Notes under the pieces: model-generated
What the model saw: only the letters and a program-made list of their open reading frames with translations
The model's database searches: none
Told to the model about the DNA's origin: nothing
Source: Pseudomonas palmensis
GTDB lineage: Bacteria; Pseudomonadota; Gammaproteobacteria; Pseudomonadales; Pseudomonadaceae
Direction: 5' to 3'
Length of the DNA stretch: 47,667 bases
Assembly (NCBI RefSeq): GCF_017848315.1
Contig: NZ_JAFKEC010000042.1
Coordinates: 1 to 47,667 of the forward strand
Translations under genes and position numbers: made by a program
Shown: one piece after another, positions 15,535 to 25,592 of the stretch
How positions within the stretch are numbered: the first letter of the stretch is position 1
Layout of the letters: each line of letters begins with the position of its first letter

Positions 15535-16437
15535 ATGAACGAACGCACGCCGATTCCCAACATCAACATCGGGCAGGTCTACGACCAGCGGTACAGCGAT
15601 GCCGAGGTGCACTACGACAAGCTCGGCAACCTGGCCGGTTTTTTCGGCCGCAACATGCCGGTGCACCGCCACGACCGCTACTTTCAGGTGCATTACGTCA
15701 AGAGCGGCACGGTGCGGGTGTACCTGGACGACCAGCAGTACGTGGAGTCGGGGCCGATGTTCTTCCTTACCCCGCCGACCATCCCGCACTCGTTCGTCAC
15801 CGAGCCCGACGCCGATGGCCACGTGCTGACCGTGCGCCAGCAACTGGTATGGCAACTGCTCGAAGCCGACCCTGCGCTGGCGCCTGGGCCGCAGGTGGCG
15901 CCGGCGTGCGTGGCGCTGAGCGGGCTGGAGGGTCGGTTTGCCGACGAGGCGCGGCGCCTGGTGCTGCTGTTCGACGAGCTGCACCGCGAGATCAATGCCG
16001 CGCAGGTGGGCCGTGGCCCGGCGCTGGACAGCCTGACCCGGCTGATCATGCTCAGCCTGCTGCGCCTGTGCGCGCGTTCGCTGCCGGCGCGCCAGACCCG
16101 GCATGAGGACCTGCAGGTGTTCCACCGCTTCAACGAGCTGATCGAGGCGCATTACCTGGAGCACTGGCCGCTGTCGCGCTATGCGCTGGGGGTGGGGGTG
16201 ACCGAGGCGCGGCTCAATGACGTGTGCCGGCGTATCGCCGACCTGCCGTCCAAGCGCCTGATCCTGGAGCGCCTGATGCAGGAAGCCAAGCGCCTGCTGC
16301 TGTTCACCGGCAGTTCGGCCAACGAGATCTGTTACAGCCTGGGCTTCAAGGACCCGGCGTACTTCAGCCGGTTTTTCCTGCGCTATGCGCAGGTGACGCC
16401 GGGCGAGTACCGCCAACGGCAGGCGGGCGTGCGCTGA
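15535..16437 (+). CDS. hpaA: HpaA-like AraC-family activator
   Basis: This 300-residue protein has an N-terminal cupin sensor (PVHRHDRYFQVHYVKSG, then FFLTPPTIPHSFV) and a C-terminal AraC helix-turn-helix (ICYSLGFKDPAYFSRFFLRY, then TPGEYRQ). This layout, and the sequence IPNINIGQVYDQRYS at the start, match HpaA, which activates the hpaBC hydroxylase genes in response to hydroxyphenylacetates. The ATG at 15535 has a caggaaa ribosome binding site. It is divergent from the hpaG1 operon and convergent with the solute-binding-protein gene. Its usual target hpaBC is not in the window. Confidence 0.85.
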   Translation: MNERTPIPNINIGQVYDQRYSDAEVHYDKLGNLAGFFGRNMPVHRHDRYFQVHYVKSGTVRVYLDDQQYVESGPMFFLTPPTIPHSFVTEPDADGHVLTVRQQLVWQLLEADPALAPGPQVAPACVALSGLEGRFADEARRLVLLFDELHREINAAQVGRGPALDSLTRLIMLSLLRLCARSLPARQTRHEDLQVFHRFNELIEAHYLEHWPLSRYALGVGVTEARLNDVCRRIADLPSKRLILERLMQEAKRLLLFTGSSANEICYSLGFKDPAYFSRFFLRYAQVTPGEYRQRQAGVR

Positions 16438-16440
16438 CAT

Positions 16441-16521
16441 GGCATTTTTCCGTTTTTGTTGTTAGGCGCGGCAAGCGCCGCTGCCGCCATGATGGCGGTA
16501 GCGGTGTAACGGAAAAATGCC
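16441..16521. terminator. 81-bp nested hairpin between convergent hpaA and solute-binding-protein genes
   Basis: Outer arms ggcatttttccgt (16441-16453) and acggaaaaatgcc (16509-16521) are perfect inverted repeats. Inside them are gcggca/cgccgc pairs and the stem ccgccat/atggcgg around 16484-16498. The A/T-rich runs on the outer arms would give U-tracts on both strands, which suits a bidirectional terminator. The size and nesting also suggest a small mobile-type repeat. Confidence 0.7.
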
Positions 16522-16555
16522 TTTTACAGGGGTGCGCTTGTACTTTTCAGAGCGC

Positions 16556-18130
16556 TCAGGCGGCGTTGTTCAACCACAGGTTTTCAAAACGCCAGGTGCT
16601 GAACAACGTCTGCTCCGGCGCCGCGCCGCCGACCTTGCGTGAAAACGCATCGAGCAGGTTGGCGTAGCCCCAGATCAGCAGGCCGCCCTTGTCGTACTGG
16701 ATCTGCTGCGCCTGGTGGACCAGTGCGGTGCGCCTGGCCAGGTCCGGTTGGGCCATGGCCTGCAGAAACAGCTGGGTGAACTGCGGGTCGTCGAAGTGGG
16801 TCTTGTTGGCCACCGCGAACGGCGCGTCGGTGTGCATGGCGCTGGCCAGGAACGGCGCGCCGATGGTGCCGCCGGTGCTCAGCAGCCACTGGTCCTGCTG
16901 CGGGCCGTTGAAGGTGGCGCTGTCGACCTGGCGCACATCGAGGGTCACGCCGATGCGCCTGGCCTGCTCGGCCAGCACCAGCGCCGAGGCCAGCGCCGGC
17001 CCGGCGGTGGTCACCAGTTCCACCCGCAGGTGTTCCTGGCCAGCCTCGCGCAGCAGTTGCGCGGCGCGCTGCGGGTCATGGGCACGCGGGGGCAGGGCGT
17101 GGTTGAAGGTGGGGTCGAACGGGGCGTACAGGTCGTTGGCCACGCGGCCCTGGCCGTTGAGGGCGCGGCGCACCAGCTCGTCGCGGTCGGCCAGCAGGCG
17201 CAGTGCCTCGCGCACCCGCGGGTCGTTGAATGGCGGCTTGCTGGTGTTCATTTCGAACGACAGCCAGTTGCCGCTGATCGACGTCACCAGGTTCAGCCGC
17301 GGGTCGCGCTCGAGCACCTGCAACTGCTCGCTGGGCATGCCGTTGGCCATGTCGATCTGCCCGGCACGCAGCGCGGCCAGGCGCGAGACCTGGTCCTTGA
17401 AGTCGATGATCTCCAGTTCATCGGCATACGGCCTGCCGGCCTTGTAGTAGTTCTCGAAGCGGCTGAACACCGAACGCTGGCCGGGGGTGAAACTCTTGAA
17501 CCGGTAGGGCCCGGCGCCGACCGGGTTGGTGACCGGGTGATAGTCCACCGGCACGATGCCGCCGAAATTCACCCAGGTTTCCGGCAGTGGCAGGAAGCTG
17601 CGGCCGTCCTTGAAACTCAGGCGCACCGTGCGGTTGTCGAGCTTGACCAGGTTGTCGCGGTCCACCCAGTGCAGCAAGGCGGCGTAGGGCGAAGCCAGCT
17701 GCGGGTCGGTGAGGCGGCGGATCGAGAAGATCAGGTCGTCGGCATCGATGGTCTTGGCGTTGTGGAATTCCAGGCCCTGGCGCAGGCGCAGGGTCCAGCT
17801 GCGCGCGTCGCTGCTGGCCTCGGCGAACTCGGCCAGGGCCAGGCGCGGCTGCATCTGCTCGTCCCATTCCCACAGTTTGCTGTACAGCGCAAAGCCGCGC
17901 ACGATGCCGCTGCCGATGGGCTTGTGGGCGTCGAGGTTGCCGGTCTGGCCGCCGTCCAGGATGCCCAGGCGCAGGCGCCCGCCGTGCCGCGGCTGGGCAA
18001 CCCCGGCGGCGGGGGCGGGGGCGTCATCCGGGCCGCAGCCGCTGAGCAGGCTGGTGCCCAGCAGCAGGCCGCCGCCCATGGCCAGGCCCTGGCCGATGAA
18101 CTGGCGCCGGCTGTAGTGGTTGGGGTTCAT
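16556..18130 (-). CDS. Family 5 ABC solute-binding protein, Tat-exported lipoprotein
   Basis: This 524-residue member of the SBP_bac_5 (dipeptide/oligopeptide/nickel-binding) family should bind a small ligand in the periplasm. The N-terminus combines a twin-arginine motif (SRRQFIG, residues 7-13) with a lipobox (LSGC, Cys32), so it is probably Tat-exported and lipid-anchored. Core segments RSWTLRLRQGLEFHN and NPVGAGPYRFKSF are typical. It lies 3 bp after the flavin monooxygenase gene. No permease or ATPase gene is present on either side, so it must share an ABC system encoded elsewhere or act as a sensor. The ligand is unknown. Confidence 0.85.
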   Translation of the reverse strand: MNPNHYSRRQFIGQGLAMGGGLLLGTSLLSGCGPDDAPAPAAGVAQPRHGGRLRLGILDGGQTGNLDAHKPIGSGIVRGFALYSKLWEWDEQMQPRLALAEFAEASSDARSWTLRLRQGLEFHNAKTIDADDLIFSIRRLTDPQLASPYAALLHWVDRDNLVKLDNRTVRLSFKDGRSFLPLPETWVNFGGIVPVDYHPVTNPVGAGPYRFKSFTPGQRSVFSRFENYYKAGRPYADELEIIDFKDQVSRLAALRAGQIDMANGMPSEQLQVLERDPRLNLVTSISGNWLSFEMNTSKPPFNDPRVREALRLLADRDELVRRALNGQGRVANDLYAPFDPTFNHALPPRAHDPQRAAQLLREAGQEHLRVELVTTAGPALASALVLAEQARRIGVTLDVRQVDSATFNGPQQDQWLLSTGGTIGAPFLASAMHTDAPFAVANKTHFDDPQFTQLFLQAMAQPDLARRTALVHQAQQIQYDKGGLLIWGYANLLDAFSRKVGGAAPEQTLFSTWRFENLWLNNAA

Positions 18131-18133
18131 GGC

Positions 18134-19330
18134 TCAGGCTCCTGCCGCGCGCAACTGCGCGGTGGCCTGCACGGGCCGGCTCAGCGCCTGCCGTTCACCG
18201 CGAAAGTGCGGCAGGACGTGCTCGCCCAGGCGGTAGGCTTCTTCCAGGTGCGGGTAGCCGGCCAGGAAGAACAGGTCGATGCCCAGCGCGTTGTACTCGC
18301 GAATGCGCGCCACCACGTTGGCGTAGCTGCCCACCAACGCCAGGCCCGGCGGGATGCCGATGTGGCTGAAGCCCGACCACACGTTGGGGTAGATGAAGAA
18401 ATCGTCGAAGGCACGCTCGTCGTGCTCGGGCCGGTAGTCCTCCTCGTAGCTGAGCTTGCGCGCGGTACGCAGCCCTTCGTGGGCCGCCTTGGCCTTGGCG
18501 GCCCCCCTGGCCACGCCCTCGTCGAAAAAGCGCTTGGCTTCGGCCAGCGCCAGTGCCTCGGTCTCGCGGGCGATCACGTCGATCGACAGGCCGAAGCGGA
18601 TGTCGCTGCGGCCGAACGTGAGCGCACGCTGGCGGATGTCGGCGATCAGCGCGGCGATCTCGTCGGGGTGCTCGGCGCGCATCAGGTAGAAGTCGGCATG
18701 CTTTGCAGCGAACTCGCGGGCGGCAATCGACGAGCCGGCCGTGCAGATCAGCGGCAGCTCGGCCTTTTTCTGCGGCCCGCGCAGGCCGCCGCCTTCGGCC
18801 TTGTAGAAGCGCCCGTCGTAGTGGAAGTGCTCCGAGTGCCAGTAGCCCTTGACCACATCCATGAACTCGGTGGCGCGGGCGTAGCGCTCGTCGTGCTCGG
18901 CCAGGTCGCCGACCTGGCGCTGGAGGGCGTCCGAGCCGCCGTTGATGATGTTCCACACCAGCCGGTTGCCGCTGGCGCGCTGGTAGGTGGCGGCCTGCTG
19001 CACCGCCACCCACGGGGTGTAGTGGTAGGGCTGGAACGCGGTGACGAACTTCAGCGTGCGGGTTTCGCGGGCCAGCAGCGAGCACACCGTCCAGGGCTCT
19101 TCGCCGGACGGCGCATTGACCATCAGCGCACCGCCGAAGCCGTTGATTTCGGCGGCCCGGGCAATCTGCCCCAGGTAGTCGATGTAGGTGAAGTGGTCAC
19201 CGACCGCAAACCCCGACACCGCGCCGGTGCTGGCGCCGCCGGCATGCCAGTCGCCGCGGTTGCGCGGGTCGCCGGGCAGGAACTGGGTTTCACCGTGCAG
19301 CGGCAGGCGGGTAAAGAATTCGATGCTCAT
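18134..19330 (-). CDS. SsuD-like LLM-class FMNH2-dependent monooxygenase
   Basis: This 398-residue TIM-barrel enzyme is related to alkanesulfonate monooxygenase SsuD. Matching segments are GFGGALMVNAPSGEEPW, the GNRLVWNIINGGSD loop, LPLICTAGSSIAAREF, and a C-terminal YNALGIDLFFLAGYPHLEEA. Such enzymes use reduced FMN and O2 to release sulfite from sulfonates or to oxidise related compounds, and need a flavin reductase partner, which is not nearby. The operon also has a secreted hydrolase and a solute-binding protein and faces an SfnR-like activator, so a role in organosulfur use under sulfate limitation is likely. The exact substrate is unknown. Confidence 0.8.
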   Translation of the reverse strand: MSIEFFTRLPLHGETQFLPGDPRNRGDWHAGGASTGAVSGFAVGDHFTYIDYLGQIARAAEINGFGGALMVNAPSGEEPWTVCSLLARETRTLKFVTAFQPYHYTPWVAVQQAATYQRASGNRLVWNIINGGSDALQRQVGDLAEHDERYARATEFMDVVKGYWHSEHFHYDGRFYKAEGGGLRGPQKKAELPLICTAGSSIAAREFAAKHADFYLMRAEHPDEIAALIADIRQRALTFGRSDIRFGLSIDVIARETEALALAEAKRFFDEGVARGAAKAKAAHEGLRTARKLSYEEDYRPEHDERAFDDFFIYPNVWSGFSHIGIPPGLALVGSYANVVARIREYNALGIDLFFLAGYPHLEEAYRLGEHVLPHFRGERQALSRPVQATAQLRAAGA

Positions 19331-19345
19331 GGGCAGGCTCCTGGC

Positions 19346-20569
19346 TTATTGCACGCTGGGGTTGCAGATCGGGGTGACGGGCTGGTCGCTGAACACCTTG
19401 CGCGCGAAGGGCAGCGAGTCCTTGAGCGAGGCATTGACCGTCTCGCTGTGGCCCAGGCCCTTGTACAGGTGGCCCTCGACCACCGAGCCGGCAGCGCACG
19501 CGTCCTTCATCAGGCTGACCTGGGTGACGGCGGCGGGGGTCTTGTCCTCGGCACCGGTGCCGATGAAGATCGGCTGCGCAAGCTTGAGCGTCGGGTAGGA
19601 GACCTGCGCCAGCCACGGCTTGAGTTGTGCGCCGTCGTTGGCCTTGCGCGTGTTGGCCGGGGTCAGCTCGGTGCCGATCACATCGGCGGTGAGCGACGCC
19701 AGGCAGGTGGTGCGAGCCTGTTCGAACAGTGGCAGGGCCTTGTCGGTGTAGAAGTCGCGCGGGTCGATGCTCGGGTCGTACTGCTGCGCGGCCAGCAGGG
19801 TGTAGAAACCGTAGGCCAGTGACGCGTCGACCTTGTTCGGGTCCTGCTCACCCACGTTGCTGGCGCCCACGGTGTAGATCACCCCGGTACCGACGCTGCC
19901 CTTCAGGCCCAGGTCCGGAGCGTAGGTGGGGGCATAGGCGGCAGAGGCTAAGGCCCCGGCGCCGCCCTGGGACTGGCCGACCACCAGCACCTTGTTGGCC
20001 AGGCCCGGCACCCCGCTGACCACGGCGCGGGCCGCGTCGAGGATGCCGTAGGCGGCCATGCGGTTGTTCAGCAGCGGGTGGCCGCCGGGCACGCCCAGGC
20101 CCTGGTAGTCGGTGGCGACGATGGCATAGCCCTCGTTCAGCCAGCGCGCCAGGTACTGCACGTCGCGGTACGAGCGGCCCGACCAGGACGGCGCGCAGAT
20201 GTCGGCCACGCCGACGGTGCCATGCCCCCAGGTGACCACCGGCCAGCCGCCGGCCGGGGCCTTGCCCTGGGGAATGAACAGCGCGCCGGAGACCGCGATC
20301 GGGGTCTTGCCGTCGATGCCGTCGGTGGAGCTGTAGAGAATGCGCAACTGGCTGGCCGCGCCGGGCAGGCTGAGGGTCTGCTCCAGCGGCTCGCTGCGCA
20401 GCAACCTGCCGGGGGTGGCCGGGATCGCCTGTTCCCAGTGGTAGAACGCCGAAACGCGCCCGTCGCCCTGCAGCGGGTCGGGCGTGGGGGCGTAGGTGTC
20501 GGCGGCCATGGCGGCGCAGGAGAGGGCGAGCAGGCTCAGGCCGAAGGCCACGGAGTGCGGGAATTTCAT
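19346..20569 (-). CDS. Secreted LIP-family lipase-like alpha/beta hydrolase
   Basis: This 407-residue exported hydrolase has a signal peptide (MKFPHSVAF... with cleavage expected after AMA at residues 20-22). The nucleophile elbow GQSQGG places the catalytic serine at 200; WGHGTVG near residue 120 is the likely oxyanion region, and GLGHSET near the C-terminus carries a candidate catalytic His. The layout fits the secretory lipase (LIP, PF03583) group. I chose the ATG at 20569 because it begins the signal peptide. It is the first gene of a three-gene unit with a sigma-54 promoter 40-55 bp upstream. It may cleave an ester to release the substrate of the monooxygenase. Confidence 0.8.
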   Translation of the reverse strand: MKFPHSVAFGLSLLALSCAAMAADTYAPTPDPLQGDGRVSAFYHWEQAIPATPGRLLRSEPLEQTLSLPGAASQLRILYSSTDGIDGKTPIAVSGALFIPQGKAPAGGWPVVTWGHGTVGVADICAPSWSGRSYRDVQYLARWLNEGYAIVATDYQGLGVPGGHPLLNNRMAAYGILDAARAVVSGVPGLANKVLVVGQSQGGAGALASAAYAPTYAPDLGLKGSVGTGVIYTVGASNVGEQDPNKVDASLAYGFYTLLAAQQYDPSIDPRDFYTDKALPLFEQARTTCLASLTADVIGTELTPANTRKANDGAQLKPWLAQVSYPTLKLAQPIFIGTGAEDKTPAAVTQVSLMKDACAAGSVVEGHLYKGLGHSETVNASLKDSLPFARKVFSDQPVTPICNPSVQ

Positions 20570-20869
20570 CAGGGGCTTCCTTGGGCGAAACAACGATGCC
20601 GGGTGCAGAGCGAAAGCCGTGCCAGGTGCTGAAATGTTCACGCAACTTGCTGAATAAAAAGGTTTTTCCTGGTTTTATCCAGTCGCTGCGCAGCACCACG
20701 CTGCTGATTCGCAAGCAACCGCCGGGGCCGGATTGCTGCTGTGGCAGCAGTGCCTCAGCAGGTGGTTTCTGATAGGTGAAATTGGAATATACAAAGATGA
20801 ATTAATAATTATTTGTTCTAATTTGTTTCGTGCACTATGGGCCGGCGCTATCAATGCCAGGAATGCACC
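20570..20869. other. Divergent regulatory region, lipase unit and SfnR-like regulator
   Basis: This 300-bp gap holds no gene I can support. It contains the minus-strand sigma-54 promoter (20609-20624), a small inverted repeat ctgctg-tgg-cagcag (20736-20750) that could be an upstream activator site, and an AT-rich stretch (about 20780-20830) suited to bending or to the promoter of the regulator gene. Confidence 0.5.
20609..20624 (-). promoter_or_regulatory. Sigma-54 (-24/-12) promoter of the lipase-monooxygenase-SBP unit
   Basis: Read on the minus strand the site is TGGCAC-N5-TCGCT, with the invariant GG and GC 12 bp apart as in the TGGCAC-N5-TTGCW consensus; one base differs. It points at the lipase gene whose start is about 40 bp downstream. 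A sigma-54 activator gene is divergent from it. Confidence 0.75.
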
Positions 20870-21946
20870 ATGTCGCTGATTACCCATCCCCATGCCCGGG
20901 AACTGACCAAATCCGTTCGTGCCACCGTGCTGGTGTTCAAGGACCCTCGCTCCCAGGAACTGCTGGCCCGTATCGAGCGCCTGGCGCCGAGCGAGGCCAA
21001 CACCCTGATCATCGGCGAGACCGGCACCGGCAAGGAACTGGTGGCGCGGCATATCCACCAGTTGAGTCGGCGCGGTCGCGAACCGTTCGTGGCAGTGAAC
21101 TGCGGCGCCTTTGCCGAAACCCTGGTGGAGAGCGAGTTGTTCGGCCATGAAAAGGGCGCATTCACCGGGGCCACCAACAGCAAGGCGGGCTGGTTCGAGG
21201 CGGCCAATGGCGGCACGCTGTTTCTCGACGAGATCGGCGACCTGCCGCTGAACATGCAGGTCAAGCTGCTGCGTGTGCTGCAGGAGCGCGAAGTGGTGCG
21301 GCTGGGGTCGCGCACGCCGATCCCGATCAACGTGCGCCTGGTGGCGGCCACCAACGTCAACCTGGCCGATGCGGTGGTGGCGGGGCACTTTCGCGAAGAC
21401 CTGTTCTACCGCCTGCACGTGGCGACCATCCGCCTGCCGCCGCTGCGCGAACGCCCCGGCGACATCCTGCCGCTGGCCGAATTCTTTCTCGAGGAGCATT
21501 GCCAGCGCCTGGGCTACAGCCGCGCCAGCCTGAGCCTGGAGAGCGAGCGCAAGCTGCTGGGGCACAGCTGGCCAGGCAACATCCGCGAGCTGGAGAATGC
21601 CATTCACCATGCCTTGCTGGTGTGCCGCCAGCAGGTGGTGCAGCCGGCCGACCTGCACCTGGTGGACATGCGTTCGGTGGGTATCCGCCAGGAGGAGAGC
21701 GCCCAGCCGCTGCGCCTGCAGACGCCCGAGGCGCCAAGCCTGGAGGCGGCGCTGACGGCGCTGTTCGAGCAGAACGTCGAGGATTTGTACGAGCATATCG
21801 AAGAGACGGTGTTTCGCACCGCGTACCGCTATTGCCACGGCAACCAGCTGCAGACCGGGCGCCTGCTCAACATCAGCCGCAACATCGTGCGGGCGCGGCT
21901 GGAGAAGATCGGCGAGCTCAAGCGTAGCGATACTGTCGGCCTGTAA
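20870..21946 (+). CDS. SfnR-like sigma-54-dependent transcriptional activator
   Basis: This 358-residue enhancer-binding protein consists of an AAA+ domain almost at the N-terminus and a Fis-type helix-turn-helix at the C-terminus. There is no receiver or other sensor domain. Walker A is GETGTGKE (49-56), the sigma-54 contact loop is GAFTGA (96-101), and Walker B is GGTLFLDE (114-121). The DNA-binding part is QTGRLLNISRNIVRARLEKI. This short architecture is that of SfnR, which activates sulfone/sulfonate genes under sulfate starvation. The ATG at 20870 gives the usual start; an earlier in-frame one at 20837 is possible. It very likely drives the divergent lipase unit. Confidence 0.8.
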   Translation: MSLITHPHARELTKSVRATVLVFKDPRSQELLARIERLAPSEANTLIIGETGTGKELVARHIHQLSRRGREPFVAVNCGAFAETLVESELFGHEKGAFTGATNSKAGWFEAANGGTLFLDEIGDLPLNMQVKLLRVLQEREVVRLGSRTPIPINVRLVAATNVNLADAVVAGHFREDLFYRLHVATIRLPPLRERPGDILPLAEFFLEEHCQRLGYSRASLSLESERKLLGHSWPGNIRELENAIHHALLVCRQQVVQPADLHLVDMRSVGIRQEESAQPLRLQTPEAPSLEAALTALFEQNVEDLYEHIEETVFRTAYRYCHGNQLQTGRLLNISRNIVRARLEKIGELKRSDTVGL

Positions 21947-21953
21947 GGGCCCT

Positions 21954-22024
21954 TCGCGGGTCCACAGGTTGTGCACCGACTTGAGGGGTTGTGAACGTTC
22001 TGTGGGAGCGGGCTTGACCCGCGA
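21954..22024. repeat. REP pair of the cgcgggtc type upstream of cysI
   Basis: Inverted arms tcgcgggtc (21954-21962) and gacccgcga (22016-22024) flank about 53 nt, with the common tgtgggagcgggcttgaccc context. It lies just after the regulator stop codon and about 110 bp before cysI, and probably ends regulator transcription. Confidence 0.65.
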
Positions 22025-22130
22025 TACAGGCGCCACCGGGTCAACTGATTCGCATTAATCCCCCCAACCTGAATCTGTAACCCAGTACACCTCGAAGCCA
22101 TAGTAGCGGCCTCCCTGATGAGGTCCGACC

Positions 22131-23800
<1,670 letters not shown>

Positions 23801-23813
<13 letters not shown>

Positions 23814-24283
23814 TCGCGATACGCCAAGGGCAGGCGCAGCTTGTGGAGGGCGACAGCTGGCAGTTGCTGGGCGAGCAGGAGGCGCCGCTGCCGACGGGCG
23901 CGCTGATTTTGCCGCTGCACCGCTGGCTGGCGCAGCCCAGTGGTTATCACGGGCTGTGGCTGGGGCCGGATGACGATGTCGAGTCGCTGCAGCTGTGGCT
24001 GGGCGTGCTGCCGCTGATCGCCATCGACTTCCCCTCGTTTCGCGATGGCCGTGGCTACAGCCAGGCCTACCTGCTGCGCACGCGGCTGGGCTGGCAGGGC
24101 GAATTGCGTGCTGTCGGCGATGTGCTGCGCGACCAGCTGAGCCACATGCGCCAGTGCGGTTTCGACAGTTTTGCCGTGCGCGAGGACAAGTCGGCAGCCG
24201 ACGCGCTCAAGGGCCTGCAGGGCATGAGCGTGCTCTACGGGCGTTCGGTGATCGAGCCCAGGCCGCTGTTTCGGCGACGTTGA
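23801..24283 (+). CDS. DUF934-family protein linked to CysI
   Basis: This 160-residue protein starts inside the cysI 3' end (13-nt overlap). The conserved core is LPLIAIDFPSFRDGRGYSQA and LRDQLSHMRQCGFDSFAVRE, typical of DUF934. In proteobacteria this family almost always follows sulfite reductase or phosphoadenylyl-sulfate reductase genes. It probably assists sulfite reductase assembly or electron supply, but no activity has been established that I know of. Confidence 0.85.
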
Positions 24284-24358
24284 GTGCGTAGGGTGCTGTC
24301 GCGCCGGTGATGGAACGGGCTACCATGCAGGTTCGCCCGTTGGACAGGATGTTGCAGC

Positions 24359-24895
24359 ATGCTTTTCAGTACCCGTACTGCCCGGCCGGCCGATGCTGAA
24401 GCCCTCAGCGACATCGCCAGCCAGACCTTCGCCCTGGCAAGCCCCGCCGATTCATCGGCCAAGGCGCTTGCCGCCTATATCCGAGGCCATCTTCAGCCCG
24501 AACACTTCTGCCTGCACCTGATCAGCCGCGCCAAGCAATTGCGCGTGCTGGAGCATGACGGCGTGGTGGTGGGCTACACCCTGATCGACAAGGCGGCGCA
24601 GGCGCTGGGTATCGAGGTGGCCGACGGCCTGCCGGAACTGAGCCGCTGCTACGTGCTGCCCGAGCACCATGGCCAGGGCGCGGCCCAGCGCCTGCTCGAG
24701 GACACCCTGGCCCAGGTGGGTGGGGCGATCCGCCTGACGGTCAACGAACACAACAGCCGGGCGATCCGCTTTTACCAACGCAATGGCTTCCGCCAGGTGG
24801 GCGAGGCCATTTTTGTCTGCGGGCCGGAACGTCACCGTGACTGGGTGATGGTGCGCGCCTGCGCCACTGCCGAACCAGAGGCTGCCGATGACTGA
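24359..24895 (+). CDS. GNAT-family N-acetyltransferase
   Basis: This 178-residue protein has the GNAT fold. The acetyl-CoA pyrophosphate loop reads PEHHGQGAAQRLL, and LTVNEHNSRAIRFYQRNGFR is the usual C-terminal motif B region. It should transfer an acetyl group from acetyl-CoA to an amine. The start codon lies 76 bp after the DUF934 gene, and its 3' end overlaps the glutathione transferase gene by 8 nt. The acceptor is unknown. Confidence 0.85.
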   Translation: MLFSTRTARPADAEALSDIASQTFALASPADSSAKALAAYIRGHLQPEHFCLHLISRAKQLRVLEHDGVVVGYTLIDKAAQALGIEVADGLPELSRCYVLPEHHGQGAAQRLLEDTLAQVGGAIRLTVNEHNSRAIRFYQRNGFRQVGEAIFVCGPERHRDWVMVRACATAEPEAADD

Positions 24896-25583
24896 TCTTT
24901 CTGCCTACCCCATCACCCGCAAATGGCCTGCCCGCCACCCCGAGCGCCTGCAACTGTATTCGCTGCCCACGCCCAACGGGGTGAAGGTGTCGATCATGCT
25001 CGAAGAGACGGGCCTGGCCTACGAGGCGCACAAGGTGGACTTTGCCACCGAGGATCAACTGAGCGCCGAGTTCATCTCGCTCAGTGCCAACAACAAGATC
25101 CCCGCGATCCTCGACCCGCACGGGCCGGGGGGCAAGCCGCTGGGGCTGTTCGAGTCGGGGGCGATCCTGCTGTACCTGGCCGAGAAGACCGGCCAGCTGC
25201 TGCCTGAAGACCCGGCTGCGCGCTACGAGACGATCCAGTGGCTGATGTTCCAGATGGGCGGCATCGGCCCGATGTTCGGCCAGGTGGGCTTCTTCAACAA
25301 GTTCGCCGGCAAGGCCTATGAAGACAAGCGCCCGCTGCAGCGCTACGTGGACGAGGCGCGGCGCCTGCTGGGCGTGCTGGACCGGCGCCTGCACGGGCGC
25401 GACTGGATCATGGGCGAGTACGGCATCGCGGACATCGCCACGCTGCCGTGGGTGCGCAACCTGATCGGTTTCTACGAAGCGGGGGATCTGGTGCGGATCG
25501 AAGAGTTCGTCGAGGTTCGACGCGTGCTGGAGGCGTTTCTGGCGCGGCCGGCGGTGCAGCGTGGCTTGCTGATTCCGGGTTGA
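24888..25583 (+). CDS. Glutathione S-transferase (YghU/nu-class-like)
   Basis: This 231-residue protein has a thioredoxin-like N-terminal domain (TPNGVKVSIMLEETGLAYE, NNKIPAILDP and ESGAILLYLAEK) and an all-helical C-terminal domain (QWLMFQMGGIGPMFGQ). These signatures match the Ure2-like/nu-class glutathione transferases such as YfcG and YghU, which have disulfide-bond reductase activity with two glutathiones. It overlaps the acetyltransferase gene by 8 nt. A hairpin follows 9 bp after its stop. Confidence 0.88.
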   Translation: MTDLSAYPITRKWPARHPERLQLYSLPTPNGVKVSIMLEETGLAYEAHKVDFATEDQLSAEFISLSANNKIPAILDPHGPGGKPLGLFESGAILLYLAEKTGQLLPEDPAARYETIQWLMFQMGGIGPMFGQVGFFNKFAGKAYEDKRPLQRYVDEARRLLGVLDRRLHGRDWIMGEYGIADIATLPWVRNLIGFYEAGDLVRIEEFVEVRRVLEAFLARPAVQRGLLIPG

Positions 25584-25592
25584 CCGGGTTGT

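Noticed and set aside
18134..19330. Flavin monooxygenase as replacement for the missing 4-hydroxyphenylacetate hydroxylase
   Set aside because: The sequence is SsuD-like, and the gene belongs to a separate sigma-54-type unit beyond a terminator; there is no link to ring hydroxylation.
16715..19822. Plus-strand open frame of about 1035 codons opposite the SBP, monooxygenase and lipase genes
   Set aside because: It is an antisense shadow of three genes with clear family signatures; composition is His/Gln/Ala/Val-rich without any domain.
20736..20750. Inverted repeat ctgctg-tgg-cagcag as the SfnR binding site
   Set aside because: It is short, and I have no reliable consensus for this activator, so it is only mentioned as a possibility and not called as a site.
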